Shown here: piece by piece, positions 27,210 to 36,000 of the stretch
How the letters are laid out: each line of letters begins with the position of its first letter
How positions within the stretch are numbered: position 1 is the stretch's first letter
DNA from: Streptomyces sp. NBC_00433
GTDB taxonomy: Bacteria > Actinomycetota > Actinomycetes > Streptomycetales > Streptomycetaceae
Assembly (NCBI GenBank): GCA_036015235.1
Contig: CP107926.1
Location: forward strand, 1,984,001 to 2,048,000
Direction of reading: 5' to 3'
DNA length: 64,000 nucleotides
Notes under the pieces: generated by a model
The model's database searches: none
Told to the model about the DNA's origin: nothing
Seen by the model: only the letters and a program-made list of their open reading frames with translations
Made by a program: the position numbers and the translations under genes

Positions 27210-28091
27210 TCAGCCCTCCGTCTGCTGGTCGGTCCGGTACTGCTCCCAGGTCCAGCCCAGCGTCCTGCGCGCCATCACGCCCAGCGCGTGCCTGCGGTAG
27301 GCGGCGGTGCCGCGTACGTCGTCGATCGGGTTGGCCGCCGCGGCCGCCAGGACCGCGAACTGCTTCGCCACCGCGGGCGGCAGGGGTCCGCGGTTCTCCC
27401 ACAGGCCGGCCTCGTCCAGGGCCGCGGCGAGGAATTCCTCCGCGGTCCTCGCCCGGACGGGGGTGGGCGCGGCCGAGCCGATGCCGGTGCGGACCGTGCG
27501 GGTGTCGGGGTGCAGCGCGATACCGAAGGCGCACACCGCGATCACCATCGCATTGCGCGTGCCGACCTTGGAGAACTGCTGCGGCCCCGACGCCTTCTTC
27601 AGGTGCACGGCCCTGATCAGCTCGTCGGGCGCCAGCGCATTGCGCTTGACGCCGGTGTAGAAGTCGTCGATCGGGATCAGCCGGCTGCCGCGTACCGACT
27701 CCGCCTCGACCGCGCCGCCGGCGGCCAGCAGCGCCGGGTGGGCGTCGCCCGCGGGCGAGGCGGTGCCGAGGTTGCCGCCGACGCCGCCGCGGTTGCGGAT
27801 CTGCGGGGAGGCCACCGTGTGGCTGGCCAGCGCGAGGCCCGGCAGTTCCCGGCGCAGCCCCGCCATGATCCGCGAGTAGGGGACCGAGGCGCCCAGGCGC
27901 ACGGTGTCCTCGCCGGTCTCCCACTCCTCCAGCTCGCCGATCCGGTTGAGGTCCAGCAGGTGGTCCGGCCTGCGGTGGTCGAAGTTGATCTCCACCATCA
28001 CGTCGGTGCCGCCCGCGATGGGCACGGCCGAGGGGTGCTCCGCCTTGGCGGCGAGCGCCTCCTGCCAGGTGGCGGGGCGCAGGAATTCCAT
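27210..28091 (-). CDS. Xanthine dehydrogenase, FAD-binding subunit
   Basis: 293 residues of the CoxM/XdhB-type FAD-binding domain. It has the flavin motifs PIAGGTDVMVEIN near residue 30 and VASPQIRNRGGVGGNLGTASPAGDAHPALLAAGG near 100, and the C-terminal CO dehydrogenase flavoprotein domain (FSKVGTRNAMVIAVCAFGI). It is the first gene of the leftward xdh operon. The ATG at 28091 has AAGGA six bases upstream and begins MEFLRPATWQEAL, as in homologues. Transcription probably starts in the gap shared with the divergent PucR regulator. Confidence 0.93.
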   Translation of the reverse strand: MEFLRPATWQEALAAKAEHPSAVPIAGGTDVMVEINFDHRRPDHLLDLNRIGELEEWETGEDTVRLGASVPYSRIMAGLRRELPGLALASHTVASPQIRNRGGVGGNLGTASPAGDAHPALLAAGGAVEAESVRGSRLIPIDDFYTGVKRNALAPDELIRAVHLKKASGPQQFSKVGTRNAMVIAVCAFGIALHPDTRTVRTGIGSAAPTPVRARTAEEFLAAALDEAGLWENRGPLPPAVAKQFAVLAAAAANPIDDVRGTAAYRRHALGVMARRTLGWTWEQYRTDQQTEG

Positions 28092-28223
28092 GGGGTGTCC
28101 TTCGCGGGATCCGGGTGGCGGGCGGGTGGTGAGACCAAGGCTGCTCATGTCCTGTACACGCTACGTGCGCCCAGTACACGGCCGTTGGGCCGTCCGGGTG
28201 CAGTCACCGAAAACATGAAGCGC

Positions 28224-28235
28224 TTGGCTGGCCAA
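28224..28235. promoter_or_regulatory. Palindrome between xdh operon and pucR-type gene
   Basis: TTGGC (28224-28228), TG, GCCAA (28231-28235) is a perfect inverted repeat in the 269-base gap between divergent promoters. It is a candidate binding site for the PucR-type regulator controlling purine catabolism. Short and unproven. Confidence 0.4.
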
Positions 28236-28360
28236 CCACCAGGTCTTGTAGATTCCTCTGAAAGAGACCGTCGGGAAACCTCACGGTTTCCCACTGGCCA
28301 CGTACGACGCCGGCCGACCCAACCACACCGGCGATGCCACGACAGGACAAGGCGACCACG

Positions 28361-30028
28361 ATGCGGCTGCGCGCACTCCTCGACACCGAAGCTCTCGGCC
28401 TGCGGCTGCTCGGCGGTGAAGCGGAACTCGACCGTACGGTCCGCGGGGTGATGACCACCGACCTGCGCGACCCCAGCCGCTACCTCACCGGCGGCGAACT
28501 GGTGCTGACCGGCCTGGCCTGGCGGCGCACCGCCGCCGACAGCGACGACTTCGTCCGCCTGCTGGCCGGCGCCGGCGTCGCCGGGCTCGCGGCGGGCGAG
28601 GCCGAACTCGGCCCGATCCCCGACGACCTGGTCGCCGCCTGCGCCCGGCACCGGCTGCCGCTGTTCGCGGTCGACGAGCGGGTCGCCTTCGCCGACATCA
28701 CCGAATACGTCGTCCGGCAGGTCTCCGGCGAGCGGGCCGGCGACCTGGCCGCGGTCGTCGAGCGCCACCGGCGGCTGATGTCCTCCGGCCCGGCGGGCGG
28801 CGGCCCCGACGCCGTGCTCGACCTGCTCGGCAGCGACCTGGACCTGCGGGCGTGGGTGCTGTCCTCGACCGGCCGGGAGATCGGCGGCGCCGGCCACCCG
28901 CTGCCCGCCCCCGTCCGCGCCGAACTGGCCGGCGCCCAGCAGGCCGCGGCCCGCACCGGCCGCCCCGCACCGCACCGGGTCGCGGTGCAGGGGCGTACGT
29001 ACTCGCTCTTCCCGGTACGCGCCGGCGCCGCTGCCCCCGACGTCCGCTCACGGGTGCTGTCCGACTGGTTCCTGGCCGTCGACGCCGACGCCGGCGAGTG
29101 GCCGGCCGAGCGGCTCGACCTGCTCCAGGGCGTCACCCAGCTCATCGCCGTGGAGCGCGACCGGCGCGACGCCGCCCGCACAGTCAGGCGCCGCCTGGCC
29201 GGCGAGGTCTTCGACCTGGTCAGGGGCGGTGCGGCGCCCTCCGAGATCGGGGCCAGGCTGCGGGCTGCGGCGCCCGTACTGGTGCCGGGCGCCGGCGGCG
29301 AGCCCTACTGGCAGATCGTCATCGCGAAGGTCGACTGGGCCGGCGGCGAGGTGCCCGCGGGCCCCGTCGCGCAGGCGCTGCTCGAAGAGGTGCTCGCCGA
29401 CCAGGCCGCGCACGGGCCCGACGGGGCCGACCGGATCGCGGTCGCGCACGCCGAGGGCGAGGCCATGGCGCTGGTCCCGCTGACCGGCGGCGCCCCGGGA
29501 CCCACCCCCGGCATGGTCGGCGCCACCCCCGAACCGCTGCACGCCGAGGCACTGCTCGGGCTGCTGCGCGGACCGCTGGCCCGCGGCCTCGGTGACGACG
29601 GCCGGCTCACCATCGGCGTCAGCGCCGCCGTCCACTCCCCCGAGGGCCTGCGCGGCGCCCTGGAGGAGGCCAGGCACGCCCGCCGGGTCGCCGCCGCCCG
29701 CGCGGGCCGGGTGTGCGTCGCGGGCCACGAGGAGCTGGCCTCGCACGTCCTGCTGCTGCCCTTCGTGCCCGACGACGTCCGCCGCGCCTTCACCGCCCGG
29801 CTGCTCGACCCGCTGCGCGCCTACGACCGCAAGCACCGCTCGGAGCTGATCCCGACCCTCGAAGCCTTCCTCGACTGTGACGGATCATGGACCCGCTGCG
29901 CCGGCCGGCTGCACCTGCACGTGAACACCCTTCGGTACCGGATCAGCAGGATCGAGCAGCTGACCGGCCGTGACCTGGCCCGACTTGAGGACAAGCTCGA
30001 CTTCTTCCTGGCACTGCGAATGAGCTAG
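28361..30028 (+). CDS. PucR-family transcriptional regulator of purine catabolism
   Basis: 555 residues. The N-terminal PucR domain (RLRALLDTEALGLRLLGGEAELDRTVRGVMTTDLRDPSRYLTGGELVLTGLAW) covers about residues 1-130. A GGDEF-like middle region follows. The C-terminal PucR HTH (LIPTLEAFLDCDGSWTRCAGRLHLHVNTLRYRISRIEQLTGRDL) is at about 485-545. Such proteins activate or repress purine-degradation genes in response to nitrogen supply or purines, and here the gene is divergent from the xanthine dehydrogenase operon. ATG 28361 is preferred over 28334 because an AAGG site lies eight bases before it and homologues begin MRLRALLD. Confidence 0.9.
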   Translation: MRLRALLDTEALGLRLLGGEAELDRTVRGVMTTDLRDPSRYLTGGELVLTGLAWRRTAADSDDFVRLLAGAGVAGLAAGEAELGPIPDDLVAACARHRLPLFAVDERVAFADITEYVVRQVSGERAGDLAAVVERHRRLMSSGPAGGGPDAVLDLLGSDLDLRAWVLSSTGREIGGAGHPLPAPVRAELAGAQQAAARTGRPAPHRVAVQGRTYSLFPVRAGAAAPDVRSRVLSDWFLAVDADAGEWPAERLDLLQGVTQLIAVERDRRDAARTVRRRLAGEVFDLVRGGAAPSEIGARLRAAAPVLVPGAGGEPYWQIVIAKVDWAGGEVPAGPVAQALLEEVLADQAAHGPDGADRIAVAHAEGEAMALVPLTGGAPGPTPGMVGATPEPLHAEALLGLLRGPLARGLGDDGRLTIGVSAAVHSPEGLRGALEEARHARRVAAARAGRVCVAGHEELASHVLLLPFVPDDVRRAFTARLLDPLRAYDRKHRSELIPTLEAFLDCDGSWTRCAGRLHLHVNTLRYRISRIEQLTGRDLARLEDKLDFFLALRMS

Positions 30029-30220
30029 TGATCCCGTTCACAAGATGTGATCTCCAGCCTCTTGGCGGGAGGCCCCGGCGCATGTTGAACTTCCGCCACC
30101 GGCAGGCACGCGGACAACTGCCGGACATCTGCACCCGATACCGGCCCGCGCCGGACCCAGGTCCGCACCTGCACGGCACGCACTTCGCACTGGCTCGACG
30201 ACGCGCTTGGGGGAGAAGCT

Positions 30221-30970
30221 GTGGCGGAAACCGCCCTGTCGGAATCTGTGGTCGGAGTACCTGACGTCTGGCGGCTGCGGGCCCGCGGCTGCTGGGCGGA
30301 AGCGGCGGCACTGCTCGCGCCGTACTGCGCCGACGACCCGGGGGCCGCGCTGCGGCGGGCAGAGATCCTCATCGAGGGCAGCTTCTACCATCTCGACGGG
30401 TGGGCCGAGGCGGAGGACGCGCTGCGCGTCGCCGAGGCGCTGGCCGGCACCGACGAGGAGCGCGGGGCCGCGGCCTCCGAGCGCGGATTCCTCGCCTACG
30501 GGGCCACGCTGCACTCCGCGCGCGACCGCGCCGACGAAGCGCGGTCCGCCTTCGGCCGCAGCGCGGCACTGCTGTCCCCGGGCTCACCCGGGCGGCCCCT
30601 GCTGGACTTCCGGCGCGGGCTCGTGGCCCAGAACATCGCCGGGAATCCGGCGGCCGCCCGCGCCGCCTACCGGCGTGCGCACGCCGGCGCCGTGGCACAC
30701 GGCGACACCTTCCTCACGTCCTTCACGTGGCGCCACCTGGCCGGCCTCGCCGCGGCCGACGGGGACCTCGCGGAGGCCCGGCACGGTTTCGCGGAGTCCC
30801 TCCGGCTGCGGGTCGCCCTCGGCCACCTCGTCGGCACGGCCCCCGCGATGCTGTCCCTCGCCGAGGTCTCCCCCGACGAGGAGGCTGCCGCCCTCCGCTC
30901 CGAGGCCGCCCGCCTCTTCACCCTCCTGGGCGCCATCCCGACGTGGCTGGCCCCGTCCTTCCCCACCTAG
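30221..30970 (+). CDS. TPR-like hypothetical protein
   Basis: A 249-residue alpha-helical, alanine-rich protein made of degenerate tetratricopeptide-like pairs (WAEAEDALRVAEALAGTDEERGAAASERGFLAY, NPAAARAAYRRAHAGAVAHGD, GDLAEARHGFAESLRLR). It has no signal peptide or membrane segment. The start is GTG at 30221 with GGGGGAG nine bases upstream. It follows the PucR gene by 192 bases with no obvious functional link. A protein-protein scaffold is the only role the fold suggests. Confidence 0.65.
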   Translation: MAETALSESVVGVPDVWRLRARGCWAEAAALLAPYCADDPGAALRRAEILIEGSFYHLDGWAEAEDALRVAEALAGTDEERGAAASERGFLAYGATLHSARDRADEARSAFGRSAALLSPGSPGRPLLDFRRGLVAQNIAGNPAAARAAYRRAHAGAVAHGDTFLTSFTWRHLAGLAAADGDLAEARHGFAESLRLRVALGHLVGTAPAMLSLAEVSPDEEAAALRSEAARLFTLLGAIPTWLAPSFPT

Positions 30971-31099
30971 CCCCCTCCGGGCCGGGCCCCCCTCAAGCCT
31001 CCGCCCCGCCGCGCCTGGCGGTCCTCCCCCTTGCGGTGCGTGGCTGGCTTGTCGCGGTGGCAGCCCCGTTCTGTCGCGTTCACAGTCGCGGCCCACTGT

Positions 31100-31587
31100 G
31101 GCTGGTCGCGCAGTTCCCCGCGCCCCTCAAAAAACGCGTGCCCTCCTGCCCAGAGGGCAAGCCCCCTGCCAGGGGCAAGCGCCTGACGGCGGAGGACGCA
31201 GGGCCCAAAGGGGCGCGGGGAACTGCGCGCCCCGCCGACGAGGCGGGAAAGAAGCAACGCCACCGCAAGCGGCACCCACCCAGGGGCGCGAGGAACTGCG
31301 CGACCAGCCCACCACCGGGCGGCAGCCAGAGGACGCACCGCAAGCGGCACCCACCCAGGGGCGCGAGGAACTGCGCGACCAGCCCCCACACAGCGGCACC
31401 GTGGAATCCGCAACAGCACCCCGCAGGGAGTGGCGGGGAACTGCGCGCCCCGCCGACGAGGCGGGAAAGAAGCAACGCCACCGCAAGCGGCACCCACCCA
31501 GGGGCGCGAGGAACTGCGCGACCAGCCCCCACGCAGCGGCACCGTGGAATCCGCGACAGCACCCCGCAGGGAGTGGCGGGCGAACCG
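31100..31587. repeat. Tandem cluster of the dispersed palindromic repeat
   Basis: About 490 bases without a gene, built from copies of the GGGGCGCGGGGAACTGCGCG family. There is one inverted copy (31100-31127). Direct copies with one-base variation begin at 31210, 31283, 31358 and 31501, and a variant (GAGTGGCGGGGAACTGCGCG) begins at 31428. Between them stand GCGGGAAAGAAGCAACGCCA and CACCGCAAGCGGCACCCACC units. A segment of roughly 150 bases (31421-31580) repeats elements already present to its left and ends in a truncated GAGTGGCGGG beside the GntR stop codon. Confidence 0.75.
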
Positions 31588-32259
31588 TCAGGGGCACGTG
31601 GCGAGGTGGGCGCGGAGCAAGGGCTCCGCGGGGGAGGCCGCGGCGAGGGCGGCGAGCAGAGCCGCGTGGTGGGCCGCGTGGGCCCGAAGAGTGGGGCGCC
31701 GACCCGGCGCGGCCCCGACGGGAGGCCATTGCGCACGCCGGTGCAAATCGTCCGCGACAGCGACAACGTGGGGGTTCCCCGCCAACCCGAGCAGCGCCCG
31801 GTGAAAGGCGCGGTCGGCCTCCGCGTAGGAGGCCCGGTCCCCGGCCGCGGCAGCGTCCACCGTGGCGTCGGCGAGCGGGACGAGCGCGTCCCACCGCGCC
31901 GCGGGCATGGCGCGGGCCAGGTCGAGCACGACCGGGATCTCCACCAGCATCCGCACTTCGGCGATCTGGGCGAGGTCGCGTTCGGTGCGGCAGACGACGC
32001 GGAAGCCCCGGTTGGGCAGCACCTCGACCGCGCCTTCCCGCGCGAGCAGCGCCATGGCCTCGCGGACGGGCGTCGCGGACACGCCGTACCGCGCGGCGAG
32101 CGCGGGCCCGGAGTGGACGGAGCCGGGCGGCAGCTCGCCGGTGAGGAGCGCGCCCCGCAGCTCGTCGAGGACCTGCTGGCGTACCGAGTGGCGCTCCGGC
32201 ATCCGGCGCGGCGCGGGCAGCGGTGCCCAGCCGGCGTGCGCGGACGCGACGGGATCCAT
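31588..32259 (-). CDS. GntR-family regulator (FadR/FCD subfamily)
   Basis: 223 residues. The winged-helix domain at about 20-85 has SVRQQVLDELRGALLTGELPPGSVHSGPALAARYGVSATPVREAMALLAREGAVEVLPNRGFRV. The C-terminal FCD ligand domain has AEVRMLVEIPVVLDLA, EADRAFHRALLGLAGNPHVVAVADDL and HAAHHAALLAALAA, with the His/Asp-type metal-binding positions common in FCD proteins. ATG 32259 follows GAGGGAG by nine bases. It is divergent from the FhuF-like gene and ends beside the repeat cluster. Its target genes are not evident. Confidence 0.88.
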   Translation of the reverse strand: MDPVASAHAGWAPLPAPRRMPERHSVRQQVLDELRGALLTGELPPGSVHSGPALAARYGVSATPVREAMALLAREGAVEVLPNRGFRVVCRTERDLAQIAEVRMLVEIPVVLDLARAMPAARWDALVPLADATVDAAAAGDRASYAEADRAFHRALLGLAGNPHVVAVADDLHRRAQWPPVGAAPGRRPTLRAHAAHHAALLAALAAASPAEPLLRAHLATCP

Positions 32260-32366
32260 CGGCTGCTGCTCCCTCTCACCCTCGTCAGGGGCCCTCAGCG
32301 ACCCCGCGGACCGGCACGTCACCCGCCCGGCGTACTGCGGTGAGCTTAGACCCCGCCAGGACCCGT

Positions 32367-32385
32367 TAAGGTAAGGCTTACCTCT
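32367..32385 (+). promoter_or_regulatory. Iron box (DmdR/IdeR-type operator)
   Basis: A perfect 7-1-7 palindrome AGGTAAG-G-CTTACCT (32369-32383). Aligned as a 19-mer it agrees at 14 of 19 positions with the actinobacterial iron-box consensus TTAGGTTAGGCTCACCTAA. It ends 37 bases before the FhuF-like start, the right place for iron-dependent repression. Confidence 0.75.
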
Positions 32386-32421
32386 CCCGGTGATCCCCGG
32401 CCCCGTCTGGACGGTTTCCGT

Positions 32422-33240
32422 ATGCCCGTGACCAGCCCCGCCTACGCCCGCCTCGCGGCCGTGCTCCCCGACCTGCGGGTGACCGAGGGCGAGCCCCGGT
32501 CCGACGCCGGCTGGGTCACCGCGGAGCAACTGGCGGCGGGCGGCGCGGCCCTCGACGCCTTCACCGCCCAGGACGCCGAGGAGATCGTCCAGGAGTACGG
32601 CCGCCCGCCCCGGCTCGACGTCGCCGCCACGCTCGCCCTGCACCGCTACGCGTGGCCGGCCTGCCTGCTCTTCACGGTGCCGTGGTTCCTGCACCGCAGG
32701 GTCCCGCGGCTGCCGGTGGCGGATGTGTCCCTGCACCGGGAGACCGGCCGGATGACCGTGCGCACCCGCGCCTTCGGCTGCCTGCCGGGCGACCCGGCGG
32801 CCACGCTGCCCGGCGCCCGCGTCCTGCCCACGGAGGCGGCGCTGCGCGACGATCTGCGGGCGGCGCTCGCGGAGCATCTGACGCCGGTGCTCGACGCGTT
32901 CAGGCCGCGGCTGCGGCGCGGCCCGCGCACCCTGTGGGGTCTGGCGACCGACGAGATCGCCGAAAGCCTGTGGTACGTCGGCCGGTTGATGGGCCGGGAG
33001 GAGCGGGCGGTGGCCGATCTGACGGCGCTGCTGCCCGGCAATACCGCGCCTTACGCCGGCGGCGCCGACTTCCGCGGCACCCCGCGCGCGACCGACACGT
33101 CGGAGGCGGCCGAAGGCGGTTGCTCACGCGACCGCCTGACATGCTGTCTGTTCTACACCGTGAGCCCGGCGGAGGTCTGCGACACCTGCCCGCGTGGTAC
33201 CGGGTCGGATCGAATCAGGCGCCGCGCGACAGTCGGTTGA
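32422..33240 (+). CDS. FhuF-like ferric siderophore reductase ([2Fe-2S] protein)
   Basis: 272 residues. The C-terminal motif CCLFYTVSPAEVCDTCPR (C-C-x10-C-x2-C, about residues 238-255) is the [2Fe-2S] ligand pattern of FhuF-type proteins, which reduce ferric siderophores in the cytoplasm to release iron. The N-terminal part has the family's ALHRYAWPACLLFTVPWFLHRRVP and LWGLATDEIAESLWYVGRLMGREE stretches. An iron box stands just upstream, which supports an iron-starvation role. ATG 32422 has no strong ribosome site; GTG 32428 is an alternative. Confidence 0.85.
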   Translation: MPVTSPAYARLAAVLPDLRVTEGEPRSDAGWVTAEQLAAGGAALDAFTAQDAEEIVQEYGRPPRLDVAATLALHRYAWPACLLFTVPWFLHRRVPRLPVADVSLHRETGRMTVRTRAFGCLPGDPAATLPGARVLPTEAALRDDLRAALAEHLTPVLDAFRPRLRRGPRTLWGLATDEIAESLWYVGRLMGREERAVADLTALLPGNTAPYAGGADFRGTPRATDTSEAAEGGCSRDRLTCCLFYTVSPAEVCDTCPRGTGSDRIRRRATVG

Positions 33241-33417
33241 TCGATCACGCTACGCTTTCGCTCAAACCAGCAGTTGTGGCACGCGAGTTCGACCAAGTCC
33301 CCCCTTGGCGGGACTCTTGTGCCATAACCTCTGCACTCACCCGCGCTCTTCGCAAAGATGTCGGTCGTAAGCCGTCCCGCGGCCCGAGCGCGACGGAAGC
33401 GACACTAGGAAACGCAC

Positions 33418-34488
33418 ATGAGAGACATATCGCTGGACTGGGTGCTCTCGGGCATCGTCGGCCTGGTCGTGCTCGCGGCCTGTGCCGTCGTGTTCCGGAG
33501 CCGCCGTACACACTCCGAGGACAACGCCTCGGGCGACTCGTGGGAGCGCAGCGAGGAGCGCCGCCGCCGCAAGGAGGCGATCTACGGCAGCGCGTCGTAC
33601 GTGCTGCTGTTCTGTTGCGCAGCGGTGGCCGCGGCGCTGTCCTTCCACGGCCTGGTCGGCTTCGGCCGGGAGAATCTGAGCCTGAGCGGCGGCTGGGAGT
33701 ACCTGGTGCCCTTCGGCCTGGACGGGGCGGCGATGTTCTGCTCGGTCCTGGCCGTCCGGGAGGCCAGCCACGGTGACGCGGCGCTCGGTTCGCGCATGCT
33801 GGTGTGGCTGTTCGCCGGTGCCGCCGCCTGGTTCAACTGGGTGCACGCGCCGCGCGGGGTGGACCACGCGGGCGCTCCGCAGTTCTTCGCCGGGATGTCG
33901 CTGTCGGCCGCGGTGCTCTTCGACCGGGCGCTGAAGCAGACCCGCAGGGCGGCGCTGCGCGAACAGGGCCTGGTGCCGCGGCCGTTGCCGCAGATCCGGA
34001 TGGTGCGCTGGCTGCGGGCGCCGCGGGAGACCTTCGCGGCCTGGTCGCTGATGCTGCTCGAAGGCGTGCGGTCGCTGGACGAGGCCGTCGAGGAGGTCCG
34101 CGAGGACAAGCGGCAGCGCGAGCACAACGAGCTGCGGCAGCGCGACCACGAGCGGCTGGAGCGGGCCAAGATCAAGGCGCTGAACCGGCAGCACCGGCCC
34201 TGGCCGCGTGGCGGCAGGGGCGGCCGGCAGGTGGAGCTGCCCGCGGCGAGCGCGGCAGGCGGCCAGACCGCGTCGGAGCCCGCCATAGGTGCCGGAGTGG
34301 AGCTGGCGTCCGCCGAGCTGCCGGTGCGGAACCGTCCCGCACTGCAGCCGGTGCGCGAGGAGGCGCAGCCCTCGACGGCGACCGCGTCCTCCACCATCGA
34401 CCTGACGGCCGAGGACGACACCATGACGCTGCCCAGGCTGGACTCGCTGGAGCGCAAACTGGAGGAGATGGAGCGGCAGTTCGGCTGA
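33418..34488 (+). CDS. DUF2637 membrane protein
   Basis: 356 residues with a single short N-terminal helix (WVLSGIVGLVVLAACAVVF), a charged RSEERRRRKEA stretch, then three to four helices with the DUF2637 pattern (SYVLLFCCAAVAAALSFHGLVGFG, YLVPFGLDGAAMFCSVLAVREAS, MLVWLFAGAAAWFNWVHA). The C-terminal third is charged and ends in a predicted coiled coil (LDSLERKLEEMERQF). DUF2637 proteins are frequent in actinomycetes and some are linked to plasmid spread genes. Nothing plasmid-like is nearby, so the function is open. ATG 33418 follows AGGAAAC. Confidence 0.8.
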   Translation: MRDISLDWVLSGIVGLVVLAACAVVFRSRRTHSEDNASGDSWERSEERRRRKEAIYGSASYVLLFCCAAVAAALSFHGLVGFGRENLSLSGGWEYLVPFGLDGAAMFCSVLAVREASHGDAALGSRMLVWLFAGAAAWFNWVHAPRGVDHAGAPQFFAGMSLSAAVLFDRALKQTRRAALREQGLVPRPLPQIRMVRWLRAPRETFAAWSLMLLEGVRSLDEAVEEVREDKRQREHNELRQRDHERLERAKIKALNRQHRPWPRGGRGGRQVELPAASAAGGQTASEPAIGAGVELASAELPVRNRPALQPVREEAQPSTATASSTIDLTAEDDTMTLPRLDSLERKLEEMERQFG

Positions 34489-34511
34489 CGGGCCGCTTCC
34501 GCAGGAGTCGG

Positions 34512-34544
34512 GCCGCGTACGGGCACGGGTTGCCCGTACGCGGC
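34512..34544 (+). terminator. Terminator hairpin after the DUF2637 gene
   Basis: GCCGCGTACGGGCA (34512-34525) pairs perfectly with TGCCCGTACGCGGC (34531-34544) over a five-base loop, 24 bases after the stop codon. Confidence 0.8.
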
Positions 34545-34656
34545 TCGCTGCTTTCCCGGCGGGCGAAGGACCCGCCCCGCGGCACGACCCGGCCCCGTAC
34601 GACCGCGGTCGCGGCCGGGCGCCGGGTGGGCCGGGGCTCTTCAGGCGGCTCTGGAG

Positions 34657-34968
34657 TCAGGCGGCTCTGGAGCCGAGTTCGAACCAGACCGTCTTGCCCG
34701 CGCCCCGCGCCTGGATGCCCCAGGTGTCGGCGAGCGCCTCGACGAGCAGCAGTCCGCGGCCCGAGGTGGCGTCGTCCGATGGGCGCGCCCTGCCCGCCCT
34801 GCGCGGCGGCGGCCGCCTGCCGAGGGTGTCGTGCACCTCGACCCGCAGCCGCCGTGCGGGTCCCGGCGAGAGGGTCGCGGTCAGCACCGCGCCCCCGCCG
34901 GTGTGCTGGAGGGCGTTGGTGACGATCTCGGTGGCGAGCAGTTCCGCCGTGTCGGCCAGTGCCGGCAC
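34657..34968 (-). CDS. Histidine-kinase-fold ATP-binding protein without a normal start
   Basis: The part with a usual start codon (GTG 34968) encodes 103 residues with the GHKL N-box (TEIVTNALQHT) and G-box (TSGRGLLLVEALADTWG). Family-like sequence clearly continues upstream in the same frame to about 35060 (LRYAVGRADLRAVADTRRLL, then RDQLRQWG), as expected for the first helices of the domain. No ATG, GTG or TTG occurs in that frame before a stop. A rare TTA leucine codon lies in this extension. Either a non-standard start is used or the gene has lost its beginning. Transcribed toward the DUF2637 gene; no partner gene is visible. Confidence 0.65.
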   Translation of the reverse strand: MPALADTAELLATEIVTNALQHTGGGAVLTATLSPGPARRLRVEVHDTLGRRPPPRRAGRARPSDDATSGRGLLLVEALADTWGIQARGAGKTVWFELGSRAA

Positions 34969-35354
34969 TCCCCATTGGCGCAGTTGGTCCCGCAGCAGCC
35001 TGCGGGTGTCGGCGACGGCGCGAAGATCAGCGCGCCCTACCGCGTACCGTAAGTGATGCCCCGTGCTGTCCGTGGGCCTCCCCCGATCTGGTCCGGACCG
35101 ATCCCCCTGGGTAAGGCATGCCCACCGGCGCCCGCTCCCATGCTGCGGGCACGTCCGATCACCGGGGCGCCGTGCGCGCGGAGGCGAGGGGTGAACCGCG
35201 GACTACCGTCGGACCGTTGATAGGTCCGATGTATGACGGGTGGAAGCCTTGACACGGCCCTCCCCCGCCGCCACTGTGTGGCCCACTCATCCCCTTGTGT
35301 TTCTCGGATGTTGTGCCTGCGCCACAAGTCCTGTTGCCTCGGGAGGAACCACCC

Positions 35355-35963
35355 GTGAACCGAAAGCCCCACACTTTCGGCGGACGCCGAATGATCCGAC
35401 CATCCGCCCTGGCCACCACCGCGCTCCTGGCGGCCGGCCTGCTCGTACCAGCGGTCGCCCCCACAGCGACGGCGGCGACCGCGACCACCGCCTGGCAGAG
35501 CGGCGGTTTCCACGTCGACACGCCCAACGTGGTCCGCCGCGGCGGTGGCGGCACCAACCCCGGCAACGGCTCGGTGATCTCGCTGCGGGCGCACGCCAAC
35601 GGCGACTACGTGACCGCGGACAACGCGGGCGCGTCGCCGCTGATCGCCAACCGCACCGCGATCGGCCCCTGGGAGCAGTTCGACGAGATCGACCAGGGCG
35701 GCGGCTACATCGCGCTGCGCGCCCACGCCAACAACAAGTACGTCACCGCCGACAATGCCGGTGCCGCACCCCTGCTGGCCAAGGTCGACGCGGTGGGCAC
35801 CTGGGAGCAGTTCCAGCTGGTCCACAACGGTGACGGCAGCGTCAGCCTCAAGGCGCGCGTCAACAGCAACTACGTGACCGCGGAGAACGCAGGCGCCTCG
35901 GCGCTGATCGCCAACCGCACCTCGATCGGCCCCTGGGAGGAATTCGACCTGATCACCAGCTGA
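35355..35963 (+). CDS. Secreted fascin-like beta-trefoil protein
   Basis: 202 residues. A signal peptide (RRMIRPSALATTALLAAGLLVPAVAPTATA) is followed by three homologous repeats of about 43 residues, each with a pattern like ISLRAHANGDYVTADNAGASPLIANRTAIGPWEQFD. The repeats start near residues 75, 118 and 161, making one complete beta-trefoil of the fascin type. Such folds usually bind sugars or actin; here an extracellular carbohydrate-binding role is likely. The start is GTG at 35355 with GAGGAA six bases upstream; a further GTG and ATG exist outside the best spacing. Repeats 1 and 3 are more alike than either is to repeat 2. Confidence 0.8.
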   Translation: MNRKPHTFGGRRMIRPSALATTALLAAGLLVPAVAPTATAATATTAWQSGGFHVDTPNVVRRGGGGTNPGNGSVISLRAHANGDYVTADNAGASPLIANRTAIGPWEQFDEIDQGGGYIALRAHANNKYVTADNAGAAPLLAKVDAVGTWEQFQLVHNGDGSVSLKARVNSNYVTAENAGASALIANRTSIGPWEEFDLITS

Positions 35964-36000
35964 CCCCCCGTACGCCCGCGTGTCGCGCCCGTGAACGACC

